Numbered from the stretch's first letter, positions 9,934-21,643 are shown. The stretch is 64,000 nucleotides of DNA from Chondrus crispus (GCF_000350225.1 NW_005179073.1:124001-188000), one strand, 5' to 3'. Numbers and translations: made by a program. The notes: a model not told the origin generated them from the letters alone.

Positions 9934-10643
9934 GTAGAAGACCTCTGCTGCTGCCGTCTCATCGCTAATACCATTGCAAGAGGTTGACACCAACTGCTTG
10001 TACAATTGCTCCCTAGCTAGGAATTTCCAGAGCGCTCCGCACCGCGCTACCTTTTCGTGACCCATCATTCCTCCCTGCTGTGAATTTTCCATATGTGTTC
10101 TATTGCATGTATTATGGTTTTGTAACATGCTGTCGTGTTTCTAGGGAAAAGTGTGATCGGCATCAGCATACCCCAACAGTCCTGGTACCATCATTTTCCC
10201 GTTGTTATGCCCAATCCTACCTATTGCCTACTCAGTTTCAGGGCGTTGTATATTTGTGAAGAATTCACCACGCAGCTCAATACCATTTTCTTTCGCTAAG
10301 GATTGTCCCATTGTTTTGCCTTTGCTGCGATGATCAAGTGCTCCCAAAATGTGGGCAGGAGAACAGACACCAAAGTTGTGTACTAGTCTAAGTTTAGTTT
10401 AACTTGAGGAAGCATGTCACATGAAAGTGAAAATGCGCACTTTGCTTTGTGATGCCGAGAAGGCCAAGCCCTTTTGCTACGTTGTATTTCAAAATTTTCT
10501 CAATTGTAGTCGTGCAGACTCATATCCCGAAGTATTTTAGTGAGCACAACACAAGGATGATCATCTTTACCGTACGCAAAATTTCAATAGCTGCTAGTAT
10601 TTCCTGCCGCCATAGTTGTCGAAAAGTGATGTCTCGACCAGAC
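9934..10643. other. intergenic
   Basis: 3' flank of the minus-strand secreted-protein gene and of the small ORF. No coding or RNA signature seen. Confidence 0.35.
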
Positions 10644-11543
10644 TCACAGGGGCACGCCAGAGCTGTCTGGTGCGGTTATTGCGGCAGCAGAGCCTCCGAT
10701 TGGGCTATCCAATGATCGAGATAGTACATTGCTCCCTGTACCCATTGCTTGTGCTTGCCCATTTGAGCCTTGGGAAGCTGCCCAGCCAGGAGGCAATTGG
10801 ACATCCTTCGTAGTGGGCGGCGTAGCAGATTGCGCCATGAGGATGCCAGCATTACCAGATGCTCCAGCAGATTGTATGTCATTTGCACTGGATGTCCCAT
10901 CCGGTGTCATGGCAGTACGAGTTAGGCCTGTATCAGGTGCTCCAAGAGCTTGCGACATTGCGGGGTTCAAGTTGGCACCAGCAGTGCTTCTGTCCCGAAT
11001 TGCAGACGGATTGCCTGCGCTACCCTGGTTCAAAGGACCAGTTGCCGGTCCCCCAGGCGGCTGCGTCTGCTGTTGCATCTGGTGATCAACTGCAGCAGGT
11101 TGCCCTCTGGATACTGCAGATGGTCCAACCCCAACAGGACCTGGCTCGTTTTGTCCATTTCGTTCTTGCTCGTTTCCCGGAAGGAGGTACGGGGGAGGAT
11201 ATGCACGCGCGTCAGGATGCAGTGTAGAGAAGGGTTGGCTCTTCTGAACGGGTGTATCTTTGAGCCCGATCTCGGCATACTTCTGCAGGCGCTTGGGATC
11301 GCGCTGATCATCGAGAGGAGCGGCCGTAGATGGATCGGGGACTTGTTCTCTCTCCTGTGGTCAAGCGTACAACCTCAGACGTTAGGAATCGTTTGTTTTC
11401 GCAATGGTTCATCATTGCGAACAAAAGAAAACGGCGATGCCACTTACCTGTGGTGGTACTGGGCTTGAAAAACTGCATTGTAGAATTGCGCAAGCTAGTA
11501 GAACGAGACACAGGTTCAGCGAGGTATGTCTTGCTGTGGTCAT
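10644..11543 (-). CDS. two-exon secreted Pro/Gln/Gly-rich protein, unrecognised
   Basis: Reconstructed on the minus strand. Exon 1 is 11543-11448 (32 codons), the intron 11447-11355 (93 bp, GTAAGT donor, CCACAG acceptor, phase 0), and exon 2 11354-10644 with the stop. The 268-residue product starts with a clear signal peptide: MTTARHTS, then hydrophobic LNLCLVLLACAIL, cleavage near CSFSS. A charged segment follows (DPKRLQKYAEIGLKD), then a Pro/Tyr stretch (AYPPPYLLPG), then a long low-complexity Gln/Pro/Gly/Ala/Ser tail with many Asn. No Cys after the leader, no membrane segment, no known domain. The composition suggests a secreted matrix or wall protein. Without the intron the leader and body lie in different frames, so simple ORF calling misses it. 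The downstream part is the less certain half because of its low complexity. Confidence 0.6.
11355..11447 (-). other. spliceosomal intron, 93 bp
   Basis: Minus strand reads CAG|GTAAGT at the 5' end and TTGACCACAG|GAG at the 3' end. Removing it joins a signal-peptide exon to a long open frame in phase 0. Confidence 0.65.
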
Positions 11544-11961
11544 CTTCAAGCCTTCTCAACGACTCGAAAAGGAGGATGTCAAGTGCAATATTGCAATGGA
11601 AAGAAACAAGCGGCCCTTCTGGAGATCCTTATACCATGGTAGTCTACCTGGGAAGCGACGCTGTTGTAATTCACGCCGGAAGTGAGAAAAACTAAAAAAG
11701 CTGCATATTCAAATTGAGCTTTAGAAATAGAAAGGCTACAGATCCAATATCGTAGACTTTGTTGATATGCATGTCGAAGCGGCATTGAGCCATTGTGTCG
11801 GGCACTTGCAAAACTGTCAAAGTTTGAAAGAAAAAAATATCAGAGCCACGCATCGTCAAGAGCAGTTTATTGCAGATTTCGAATAACAAAACAAACTGCC
11901 AGAAGTAGTCGTCTACATCTGCGCTTCATGCCTAGGCCATGACATGGGCCAAGGTAGACGA
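11544..11961. other. intergenic
   Basis: 5' flank of the secreted-protein gene and 3' flank of the cryptochrome-like gene. AT-richer than the genes, no further signal seen. Confidence 0.35.
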
Positions 11962-14900
11962 TTATTTCTTTGAACTCTGCACTCCACTTCGCTTGACGCA
12001 GCCGTAGCAGTAAGGACCTCGTACTCCTCCATGACCTCGCCTGTCCCATTCCCCGGTTACAGGCAACTGAAGAATTCGAAAAACTTCTTTGCAGTGATTT
12101 ACCGTGACACGCGGTCCCGCGGGATTCGCATCTCGGAGCTCATCCTTGAGAACACATAAACGCACGTAGGCTTTCGTTGTGTGTCTGTTGGTGTCTTCAC
12201 TGAATTCATATTGGTCGAGCAGGTGCAGAGCAATTGCTTGCCATTGCTCCCAATGCTTACCTCCGTAAGCATCGTCATAATAGTTCATTGCCGCCATTCG
12301 ACGGGCGATCTCCTCACGCTCCATGGGGTTCTTCGGACCGCTCTGAACGCCACGATCGACCCCTGCCAAATTCCGCTGATTTCCAATATGATCGACCCCC
12401 CGACTATTGGTTGACCCTGCTCCCAAACCATTGCCGTTCTGTCCTGGATAGCCCATGGACAACGCCCCGGGGTGTGATGTCACCATCGGGTGCATCATCT
12501 GTGGGACACGCATATCAATGTACTGAGGCAAGCCCGGATAAAAAATCATAGGTCCCGCTGGTTGGGTATTGAGATGTGGCGGCACAGTGTGAAAATATCC
12601 TCGGCTGCCGTCTTGACTGTGTAGAGCGCTAGTCTGAGGACCCAATGGTGCAACTGGCACAGGACCAGCCGCTCGGAATGGGAGAACCATCTGCGCCTTG
12701 TGAGGATGATTGCCCGGATAATGGTTTGCCATGACCGGCATTCCCGCTACTCCTTGTTGATATATCGGGGCTGCTGGAACCCTGGTGTTATCAAAGCTTG
12801 GAGGTTGATAAGGACTACGTTCTTTCAGTTGACCCCTGTGGAAATTGGAAGCACTACCCACTCCGATGGTATGCGCCCGTCTCCTACTGGACGTCTCCGA
12901 CTGTTGAACTTCATGACGTGTGTTCACCGCATCCTGATGTATTGGCGTGGCGTGGCTATCCCCATTCCTTCGCACGTGCTGTACAGGTGCCGGTCGAAAT
13001 TGCTGTGCTGGTCTATCCATAATTGGATTATACGTCGGGATACTCGGTTCATTAATCCTTGGGGATACCGCCTTTTGGACGTGCTCGACAGCAACATCTG
13101 AAAGTGGATTTTGGAAGCTTTGGTAAATCCTACCTTGTGACGGGGCATGCATCGAAGGAGAAACGCTGTGTGAAACATGAGGGTGGGCATCTGGTGCCCT
13201 CATACCATGCGGTTGATAAGCAGTGGTGCCAGCAAAGTGAGAAACATTTGGAGAATTTTGTAGGTTTGGAAAGGATGTGGGTGACTGAGGAGGAAACTGT
13301 CTTCGGCTCGTCACTGTCTTCGTTGGGTCCAGCACCGTTGGTGTCAGCAAGGCCTGGACTGAAACTCGACCGTCGGCAGCTAGAGGGGTCCCTTCAGGTG
13401 ACGGTCGCGTCTTCTTCATAGTCCCTGACGACATATTCTGCGACCCATACGAAGACCCATCGCCCAACCTCTCTTCTGCAACCAATACCTCAGCGTTTGG
13501 ATGTCTGGGACGGCGTTTCGTTCTCTTTTCAGTAACTCCGCTGGAGCTCAGCAGCAGGTCCACTTCACCTCTGGAGATAGTACTCCCTGTTCGTGACGTT
13601 GACATCACATCAGTAACCTCACCGCACGTTATCTTCAGGTTTGGGTTCAGAGCCTGGCCACCTTCCACTCGCTGCTTCTTCCGAGGTGGCTGCATGAGAG
13701 ATACCATGTCATTTCCTGCAACACGTGCGTTCCTTCCCAGGTTCTTCTCACCGACAGGATTATATCCAGTGACAGTTGACAGTTCATCCTCGCTGTGATC
13801 TAAGAATATGGCATCTTCTATCAACTTCGAGGATTCAATTGTCAGCATTTGCCGTTCAGTTACGCGCAGCTTTCCACCTGGAACACTTGTCTGGTCGACG
13901 ATGATTGTTCTGCACTGCCGCTGAGCCGAAAATATCCTCCGCATGACCTCCATGGCATGCCGCGCTCGGGTACGTGCTTCCGGTCCATTGACGATTCTGT
14001 TAGGATACAGGTACAGATTGCAAATACGTCTCGCGGAGGAGGAAGCCTGATCCCAGTGGGGGTTAATCGTTCTATACTCATCGAGCGGAAGTAGTCCAAA
14101 CTTGTACAGCCTACTTTCCTCTGCTGTAACTTTCCACGGTGTGAACACTAACGAATCAGGCAATCCAGCAAGCTCTGGAACATATTTGCGAACGTATGCG
14201 GCGGCGACTTTTGTGGACTGCGTGTGCAGTGACATAGGATTCACAAGAGTGGAAAATGGGAAAGAATCTGAGTTACAACCGGCAGTCCACTGCCACCCGA
14301 GGGAGTTACAAGCTTCATCACCGTCCACAAGTGTGCGAACCATGTGTGCGGCTCCAACCGGCCACGGCAGGAGAAGGTACTTGCAGAAGAAGGATGCGGC
14401 AAGGAAGCGCATCCGATTGTGGATCCAACCTTCCCGAAGCAACTGGCGCATAGCAGCGTCTACAATCGGAAACCCAGTGTTGCCCGTTTCCCATGCCTTG
14501 GCTATCATACCGTCATTATCATAGACCCAAGGAAATACTTCAAACTCAGGCATGATCGGTTTGCAAGCGGCGTGTGGGTAGCGACCGAGCATGTAGTAGC
14601 CAAATTCTCGGAGACTCATGTTTTTTAGAAACGTTCGCGAAGCCTCCAGGCCCCGTGAATTTCCTTTCACTTTGGCTTGAGCACCGGCATCGACGACAGC
14701 ATAAAAGAGGGCTCTTGGTGATATCTCTCCAAATCTGACATGAGGGCTAAGTCTAGATGTCGCAAGATCTTTCCCAGTAACCATTCCATCTCTTCTCGCA
14801 GGTGCCGAAGAAAACCTAGCAAAGCGGTCATCCTTCAAGAAAGCGGCGATCGCTCTCTCAGCTGCCACGCAACCTATGGCGGAGACATCGCCGGGAGAGT

Positions 14901-16032
14901 CATCTCCTTCGACAGACAAGCCTTGGAGAAGCTCAAGATCAGTGATGTGTCCCAAAGGCGTTCTGACAGGCGAGAACGGGCCGGGCATGGGTTGGTCCGA
15001 TGAGAAGTATGTGGTGGAAGACCCCTCTACAGCTGAATGCGGGGAACACATCATCAGAAGGGCTTGAATTTGGTGGAGTGGCAGCGAATTGACTTGACTG
15101 CGGTCCAAGGGTGGACGAGGTCTTGGAGGAGGGTGCTCGCGCATAGTATCGATCCAGAAACGTGTATAGGTTTGGAAGTCATCGTAGCGACTCTGGCCGG
15201 TATAGTTCGGGGGTAGCAAGGTCTCGGAGAAGAAGTCGTGATAGACGACATCCATGGCGGTGAGTTCGGAACGAACGGCATCTTCTACGGGATATGCTCG
15301 CGGCTTGTATCGCTTATTCCAGAAGACACGGGCGGCACCCAATGCGCGTGCTACTTCAGAAACAATGGGGGCGGTATCCTCTGCGCAATCGACGCGTCGA
15401 AGAATTAAAGTGATGCCGAGAGTTTCAAGTTGGTCACGCAGGACGCGGAGCGAATGATGGAGGTACCAACGTTGTACGCGACCGATGGCGAAGCCGCCGT
15501 TGGGGGAGAGAGGACTTGGTGGTTGTGACCGACTTGGTGGTTGTGAAGCGTCAAGATGAGAGCTGGACGCGGAGACAGTGCCGAGACGACGCATGTAGGA
15601 GGAGACCCCATCGGTCTCGGCGCCTCGTTCGAGAATGTAGAGGGCGACGACGGGTTTGTTAGCGGAGACAGCGGCTTCCAAGGCGGTGTGGTCGTGGATT
15701 CGAAGGTCGTGGCCGCGGAACCAGACGACGGTTGGCCCGTCGTGTAAGGGGGGTGGCGGGGGTGCTGCTTGGCGAGGAAAGGCCGGGCAAGCGGACTTGG
15801 AGGTAGAATCGCCGAGAATACGGCGGACGGCGGCTGGGTCGGGCATGGTTGTTGCTGAAGGGGTTGGGAGAAGGAGGAGGGAGGTAACGCGCGGATTGGG
15901 TTGAAGGCGAGTTGGGAAGGCGGAACGAAGTAGGGAGTGGCAACGGGTGGCGCTATGACGGGAATAGGCCGTGGCAGGGGATGGGGGTGAGTGGAGGAGG
16001 AGGGGTGTTTGCAGTGGGGGGAGGCGGGGCAA
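11962..16032 (-). CDS. cryptochrome/photolyase family protein with ~620-residue C-terminal extension
   Basis: 1356-residue intronless ORF. The true start may be Met63 (15846, MPDPAAV); residues 1-62 are Ser/Pro/Leu/Arg-rich and could be an organelle leader. From about residue 100 comes the photolyase alpha/beta domain (TVVWFRGHDLRIHDHTAL, FWNKRYKPRAYP). After it is the FAD-binding helical domain (RLSPHVRFGEISPRALF, FGYYMLGRYPH, TGFPIVDAAMRQL, GWIHNRMRFLAASFF, NSLGWQWTAG). The residue facing flavin N5 is Asn (EACN), as in photolyases, not Asp as in plant cryptochromes. The RM of the CPD-binding region is RF and the PYFRIFNP block is altered (PFSTLVNP), which speaks against plain CPD photolyase. 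The tail from about residue 735 is disordered and ends in a compact, probably folded block (~1240-1356, with HWEQWQAIALHLLDQYEF). Likely a blue-light sensor with a signalling tail; a repair role is not excluded. Confidence 0.85.
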   Translation of the reverse strand: MPRLPPLQTPLLLHSPPSPATAYSRHSATRCHSLLRSAFPTRLQPNPRVTSLLLLPTPSATTMPDPAAVRRILGDSTSKSACPAFPRQAAPPPPPLHDGPTVVWFRGHDLRIHDHTALEAAVSANKPVVALYILERGAETDGVSSYMRRLGTVSASSSHLDASQPPSRSQPPSPLSPNGGFAIGRVQRWYLHHSLRVLRDQLETLGITLILRRVDCAEDTAPIVSEVARALGAARVFWNKRYKPRAYPVEDAVRSELTAMDVVYHDFFSETLLPPNYTGQSRYDDFQTYTRFWIDTMREHPPPRPRPPLDRSQVNSLPLHQIQALLMMCSPHSAVEGSSTTYFSSDQPMPGPFSPVRTPLGHITDLELLQGLSVEGDDSPGDVSAIGCVAAERAIAAFLKDDRFARFSSAPARRDGMVTGKDLATSRLSPHVRFGEISPRALFYAVVDAGAQAKVKGNSRGLEASRTFLKNMSLREFGYYMLGRYPHAACKPIMPEFEVFPWVYDNDGMIAKAWETGNTGFPIVDAAMRQLLREGWIHNRMRFLAASFFCKYLLLPWPVGAAHMVRTLVDGDEACNSLGWQWTAGCNSDSFPFSTLVNPMSLHTQSTKVAAAYVRKYVPELAGLPDSLVFTPWKVTAEESRLYKFGLLPLDEYRTINPHWDQASSSARRICNLYLYPNRIVNGPEARTRARHAMEVMRRIFSAQRQCRTIIVDQTSVPGGKLRVTERQMLTIESSKLIEDAIFLDHSEDELSTVTGYNPVGEKNLGRNARVAGNDMVSLMQPPRKKQRVEGGQALNPNLKITCGEVTDVMSTSRTGSTISRGEVDLLLSSSGVTEKRTKRRPRHPNAEVLVAEERLGDGSSYGSQNMSSGTMKKTRPSPEGTPLAADGRVSVQALLTPTVLDPTKTVTSRRQFPPQSPTSFPNLQNSPNVSHFAGTTAYQPHGMRAPDAHPHVSHSVSPSMHAPSQGRIYQSFQNPLSDVAVEHVQKAVSPRINEPSIPTYNPIMDRPAQQFRPAPVQHVRRNGDSHATPIHQDAVNTRHEVQQSETSSRRRAHTIGVGSASNFHRGQLKERSPYQPPSFDNTRVPAAPIYQQGVAGMPVMANHYPGNHPHKAQMVLPFRAAGPVPVAPLGPQTSALHSQDGSRGYFHTVPPHLNTQPAGPMIFYPGLPQYIDMRVPQMMHPMVTSHPGALSMGYPGQNGNGLGAGSTNSRGVDHIGNQRNLAGVDRGVQSGPKNPMEREEIARRMAAMNYYDDAYGGKHWEQWQAIALHLLDQYEFSEDTNRHTTKAYVRLCVLKDELRDANPAGPRVTVNHCKEVFRILQLPVTGEWDRRGHGGVRGPYCYGCVKRSGVQSSKK

Positions 16033-18617
16033 AAAAAAAGAAAAAAAAAACGAAAACGAAATGAACCGGTTGCGCTCTGGGATGGATGGCGAGGGATTGG
16101 CGCGGAAGGAGTAGTGAGGGTGCGGATGTGCCGGTTTGGTTAGGGTATCTTCGGATATTTGGACGCAGGCCGCCGGGGGGCCCCTTGCGGACCGCCTGCC
16201 GGTCCGCGGGGCGACCCTTTCTCACTCCATCAAAATCAGATATTATTGGCGTTAAGCGGCGGACGCCGATGCCCCATTGGCCAACCCTACGCCGCCCTGA
16301 TATTGAGGCGAAAGGGCACTCGCTCCCTAAATGGGACCTGCCCCTTTACAGTACTGTAGGTACCCCTCAATAGTGCACCCTCGTGCCATCAGCTATATAC
16401 GCACTACTGACAGCGCGAACTAATAAGGTCCATCCACAGGTCACACACCCACTGGCCACAAAATGCTCCGATATGAGCATTTGACGTCGCTTCTCGCTTG
16501 TTGGTGATAGGTCAGCGGTCGCGGTAGTCGCCATCGGTGGTTGGGGTGTCCGGTCGTGATCTACATCGGCATGGCTCCACGTGCACAGGTGTACACGTGG
16601 CAAGAGTTGTGACATAGCTGAAAGGGGTGCACATTTGGCCATGTGCACTGTTGTAAAGCGAACTATTGAGGAGACCCCCCCTGTACATTCTCCGTCTCGT
16701 GGTCTCGATCTCACACCCCAAAGAGACGCCATTGGATATCCAAAAAGATTTTTTTCTCACAGTGTCCCATGAACACCCCAAACTCCCTACCGCCGGAGGA
16801 CAAGCTCCTTGCTCCACGAACAGCTCCTGCGGACTGCATTAACGCCGCCCCCCTAAAGCCTCCCCTGTGCGTAGGAGGCGCCCCCGGGCGCCATGTGGCT
16901 CCCATCTCACCCAGCAAAACGAATCAACTCCCCCGCCCCACCACAGTACAGAGTTCTGTAGTGCCATTTCTACCTCGTGATGCGCACCTCTTCCCCTCGC
17001 ACCCTCTTTCGGCCCCCGACCTGAGTTCCGCAACAAGAAATCTCAGGCCGACCCCCCCAATCAAGCCACTCAAAAGCCGAATTTGAAATCTGCCGCATGT
17101 GTCATATCCCCGCTGCACCAGCGACGGTTCGTGATCGAGTTTACGACGGCTACATTGGCTGTCACACATTTCGAGAATTGATGCTACTTAGAAACCTAAT
17201 CACCTCTCTCCCTCTATCTCGAAGCCACCGTTCCAGGACCCCACCGACGCCAAGTAGCAAAACCCCCCTCATATCCAATAAACTCTCGAGGGAGCAGCAG
17301 ACGCCATCGGGCCATGGCGGTCCGGATGCGACCCCCTTGCAGATGCGGAATACAACAACTTCAAGTGCTGCGCGATATTAACCACCTCCCAAAAAAATCC
17401 TCAGCTTGCACATCCGAACTCGTGGGCTGAGGTACCCAGCGTTTTGGAGAATCTGGAAGGGGAAGACTAAAAATTACCAAATTGCCCCGATTACCAAATT
17501 GCCCCTTTCAGGAAGGGTATCCCCTCCGAGCCTACTACAGTACCAAGGGTACAGTGTGATGACGAGTCGTCACTCTGTCCCGTTGCCCCCAAACGGTCCA
17601 ACTGTACTGCACAGCTCACATTGCACCCCAGAAAGGCCACTTCGAGGTCTTCGGAAGAGGACCACTGTATCGTGCCCGATCAGACCAACTGCGCAGAGGC
17701 AGTATATTTCTGAGATGTAAATGCATTCTTGGTTGGTTCAATGAGCACGTCTTTCAAGTCGTTCAAGTCGATTGTCTGGTGCCGCTATCGATACACGTGT
17801 TTCAAAATACCCCATCGCAATTCAGCCCATCTGTGCAAAAATATGCTCACCCGTCATTCGTTGCTCCCCCAATTCCGTATCCACGCCAACCTCAAACCCA
17901 CTCCCGCCTCCTGCTCACATCCCTCCTAGTAGGAGGCTCCTACAGTATGTATTCATTCTCCTGATGTCAGGAGGTGTCAACACCTGCCCAGGCAACCACG
18001 CCCGGCCGAAGATATCTTCGTGCGACAAGCAGTGATCTACCTCTTCCTCCTGCGACCACATCCAAGGTTGCCCTTCTCCAATGGCCGTCGACCGCCCCCG
18101 AAGAATAATCTCTTCGTCCTCTCCCGCCACCGTTGCGCAACTCGCCCCCTTGTCAAAATACGCCCACCGCTGGCAAGTCGTGATTCTGCATTCAGATCGC
18201 TTCTCCGCTCGCCCCGCAAGATTCGTGAACCTTCATCATCAACCGTCCCCCACCCCCCGCCTTTAATTCCTCCTGTGAGAACCGTGCGATCGCACCTGTC
18301 GCAACATTTACTTCACGTGCACGAGCGTGTGAAACCGCGCAGCACCCAGGATGGGTCTTAGCTCTGTTGTAAATAAAGATGTAAGGTATATGATAAGGTA
18401 CACATAACCCGGGAACCCGGCCTATCCCCGGCCTATCCCCTCCCCTGGCAATACGGAAATACAATGTGCTGTAATGCCTAACCGAGCCAGTGATGCACTC
18501 CGTCCCCCTACAGTACTGTACCCACCCGCTTAAAGCATCGCTCTATAAAATGCGAGTCTTCTCGAACACGCAATTTGAAACTACTGCCGTACCTGTACTG
18601 TCAGTGCATTTGTACAG
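16033..18617. other. intergenic, repeat-containing
   Basis: Begins with an A-rich tract on the plus strand (16032-16061) upstream of the cryptochrome gene. Holds GGCGCCCCCGGGCGCC (about 16877), a 16-bp tandem pair ATTACCAAATTGCCCC (17475-17507), CAGTACTGTA words (16350, 18509), and a block at 18355-18384 that recurs inverted at 50.40 kb. No coding signature. Confidence 0.35.
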
Positions 18618-19226
18618 TACAAGGGGGGTCGCGAGATAGTGCTACCCTGTGTCAGTGGGCCCAAAACGGCACTATATCGAACCAGGCACTGTAAGATAAT
18701 GAGATTTACGGCTTTTTTGCAGCCACTCCCTTGCGCATCACTGCTCAGAAAGACCGCTCGCAGGACGCCATCACTCATACTTTGCATCTTCATAACAGAC
18801 TCAAGTCTAATCAAGCATTTCTGTTATTAGAGCACCCCTATTGTCCTGCTAAATGTCCAAATATATCATATTTGGAAATTTGGCTTGGCATTTTGCAGCA
18901 CTATTGGTCGCCAAATATGCAGAACTGCACGCCAAATATGTAAATGGAGTTCTATCCATTGCGGAAAATGGAACTTACTTTAGACATTTAACATTATACA
19001 ACGGCCAATCAACTGCGCACAAATTACCAGGTTTATGGCACGTGTCCTACTTCCCGCCAAATCCGAAACTCGCCTTTGTCGTTGGCAACAATTCCTTCAG
19101 CGTCACCGTCTCGATGAGACTCGACTCCATCCCTTCCTCCCCCTGCGTAATACTTTATCCTTCACCGAAACTTTCACGCCTCAACAAACCGTGAACGTCT
19201 TCGTATCTGTCATTTGGCCATGTCCT

Positions 19227-19789
19227 CTATGCCGATCCCATCAACGTAGGCTCGCGATTGAGCATGTCCGGGCCATAAAGTTCTTTCATACAAGCTAAAA
19301 ATATGGAAAAGTATTGGCGTTGAGACTCCGCACTCATACGGGCCATGTCATCGAGTTGTCGAAACGACAAGCCCGTAGCTAGTCTTCGTACGGAGCACAT
19401 TATTTTCCAGTGACTTGTGTGTCCAGGCTTCCCGAAATAGTCTACACTCTGTGAAAAAATGGGAAAGCGAGATAGCAGATCCTGGTGGATTTTAGAATAT
19501 AACACGAGCGGAATGTGGAATATAGCCCGGAAATTGGAGGGCGGATACTTGGGTGCGGTGATAGATAGTCGGGGATCCAGCTACACGGCCCTCGGACAAT
19601 TGTCTGAGAGTCGGAGATGCGGCCATGGCCCCTGCCCTGCATCAAAGACGACATCATAAAGGCTGTGGAGTTCATCACCGTTTCAATACCTTCTAGTTCA
19701 TCTTCGTCATCAAAAATGGCGTCGGCGATGTGTTCAGTATCGGAAGCAGAATCTGCGTCCATTGTGAAAAATTGTTGGTGGCCATGCAA
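19227..19789 (-). pseudogene. PIF/Harbinger transposase, N-terminal part
   Basis: Two overlapping minus-strand frames together show the usual N-terminal order of Harbinger transposases. First an acidic leader, then RGPCSWIPDYLS, then FRAIFHIPLVLYSKI (the FRR-FRM region), then VRRLATGLSFRQLDDMARMS, ending YGPDMLNREPT. The family then continues into the DDE catalytic core, which was not found here. One frame change separates the two parts and the C-terminal half is missing, so this copy cannot make an active enzyme. Confidence 0.6.
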
Positions 19790-20022
19790 AGCCCAAGCGG
19801 GAGACTGCCGGTCACTAGCTGCCCTCCCACGACTTCGCGTCGATAAACCGAGGGCGAGGCCGTTGTCATGAGGTCTTCCTCCTACTCATTGTCTACCGGT
19901 TGAGGGGGACATACGCACCGTGACATACGGGACAAACGTAAGGCCCTGATTTGTCTGCACTACCGCGGCGACAATTCGGGCAACAAGCTTAACAAAATCG
20001 AACACAGTAGAGCAAGGCCCTT

Positions 20023-20050
20023 ATTTGTCTGCACTACTGTGCAGACAAAT
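20023..20050. repeat. 28-bp palindrome beside the recombinase gene
   Basis: Perfect arms ATTTGTCTGCAC and GTGCAGACAAAT with a 4-base spacer (TACT). A third copy of the arm (ATTTGTCTGCACTAC) lies at 19949-19963. The arrangement resembles a tyrosine-recombinase core site: two inverted binding arms around a short spacer. Confidence 0.6.
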
Positions 20051-20120
20051 CAGGACGACAAAGTTTACTCGAGCGTACTATAAAGAACACTACTGACGAT
20101 GCGACATACCAAAAGTAGTC

Positions 20121-21643
20121 TTAGCGGTAGTGATTGTTCACATTAATAGTGAAAACGCCCCCGCTGATATTCTGGACGCCAGATAAAAGGCGCATATTAC
20201 TGTCTTCTTTTTCTGTGCCACCTTCCTGAAAACATTCCTCCACCTCGTCGCCTGCTGCTAAGTTTTCTTGTCCGTCCTGCGCCGCCTGCTCTTCACACCG
20301 GACCTCCACCTTCTGACGTTTCGCATTTGAGTCTCCAAAAATTGCGGCTTGTTGCTGCATTCCGAGAGCACCTCGTAGGTTGTGGTAGTTTTTCAATGAC
20401 GACAGATCACGGTGTCCTGTTCTCATTGCAACATTCACATCGTTCTGGCCATCCTCGAACAGCAACGTCACCACAGAGCCTCTCAATCCATGCAACGTCA
20501 TACCTTGCTTGACTCCAGTCTCTGTAATTCCCTCCTTTCTACAGATGCTCCCCACAATACGTGCAAATACATTCCGGCCTAGGTGCTGGCGCTTGAAAAA
20601 GTTTTCAAACGTCGTTGCGCGAGCATTAGCTGCCAAAAAGAATCGGTCGCTTCCGCAATCGAGCGAGTTCCTAATCCGCATGTAGTCTTCGAGATCCTCA
20701 ATAAATTGAGCTTGCCGCCGAGACACGTCCTGTTCCAAACGCACACCTCCTGAGGCTTGTCCTGGACAGCCTTCCACCCTCCCGTCGCCGTTTTCGAAGC
20801 ACCCACGCGGCTGCCAATAACTCTACATATTTTCCACACCTGCTCCCCGCCACAAGTTATTTTCTGCACTTGTCCAACTGTTAAATGCACCAATGCAGAA
20901 GGGCGCATTGCTGTGATCAATGCGACACTAAATACTAGACGTGCTTGAAATCCCAGGGGCGTATCGCGGTCCAGCAGTGGCGACTCATAAAGCTTGATGA
21001 CGTCTTCTTTCGACAGTACGTTGTGGCTCTCACCCACAACTCCCGTCGATTGCTGCAAGCTAAACTTGTTGTCTAGCACAGCCATGAGCCCTTCTGCTGG
21101 ACAATTGAAAACATCCCCTTCGAGAAGCTTTAGATCATAACCCCACTCATATTTGAATGCTCTTTGAAGCCCTAAAATGTAGCCTCTCATAGTAATTGGC
21201 TTGACTTCCTCACCGGACTTCGACCGGTAGTTTACAGCGAATTCAATGAGATGGAACCGTACGGTTTTTAGCTGCTGGGTCGTCCAAGCAGTGTGGTGCG
21301 CTGGTATGTGGCTGTAGTTGCAGTCAGGAAATACGGCCTTCCGTGTCTCTAGAATTTCTCATTCTGAACGAGACTCGCCCATGAGAATGTGGTCGCGCAG
21401 ATGCTCTTCCCCGTTGAACGCAGCATCCAAAAATCCGGGACGTGATGTTGTGAAGCGGGCCAGCGCCTTGAGAGAGGATATGTTGGCACGTTTTGTGTTG
21501 GCCGGCATACGTTTGCCTAGAAATGCAGTTGCTGCCTTCGAGTGCCGGCGGGAAGCTGATGGGGGCGTGTCAGGAACGGTCGCATGTGATCCACCAGAAC
21601 CTGGAGGCGGCGTCCCTGGGACAGACGAAGGGGATGAGGGCAT
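20121..21643 (-). pseudogene. Crypton-type tyrosine recombinase
   Basis: On the minus strand an N-terminal part (NTKRANISSLKALARF) and a core-binding region (MRGYILGLQRAFKYEWGYDL) lead to LSKEDVIKLYE, FQARLVFSVALITAMRPSAL and the catalytic half. The catalytic half has LHGLRGSVVTLL (box II H-x-x-R), TGHRDLSSLKNYHN (H and the Tyr nucleophile). This is the layout of DUF3504/Crypton tyrosine recombinases, which cut and rejoin DNA through a Tyr-linked intermediate. The coding region is interrupted by one in-frame stop near its N-terminal end and one frame change near 20.76 kb. The catalytic residues seen (Arg of TAMRPS, HxxR, H, Y) are all present, so decay is probably recent. Palindromes at both flanks may be its sites. 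Confidence 0.7.
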
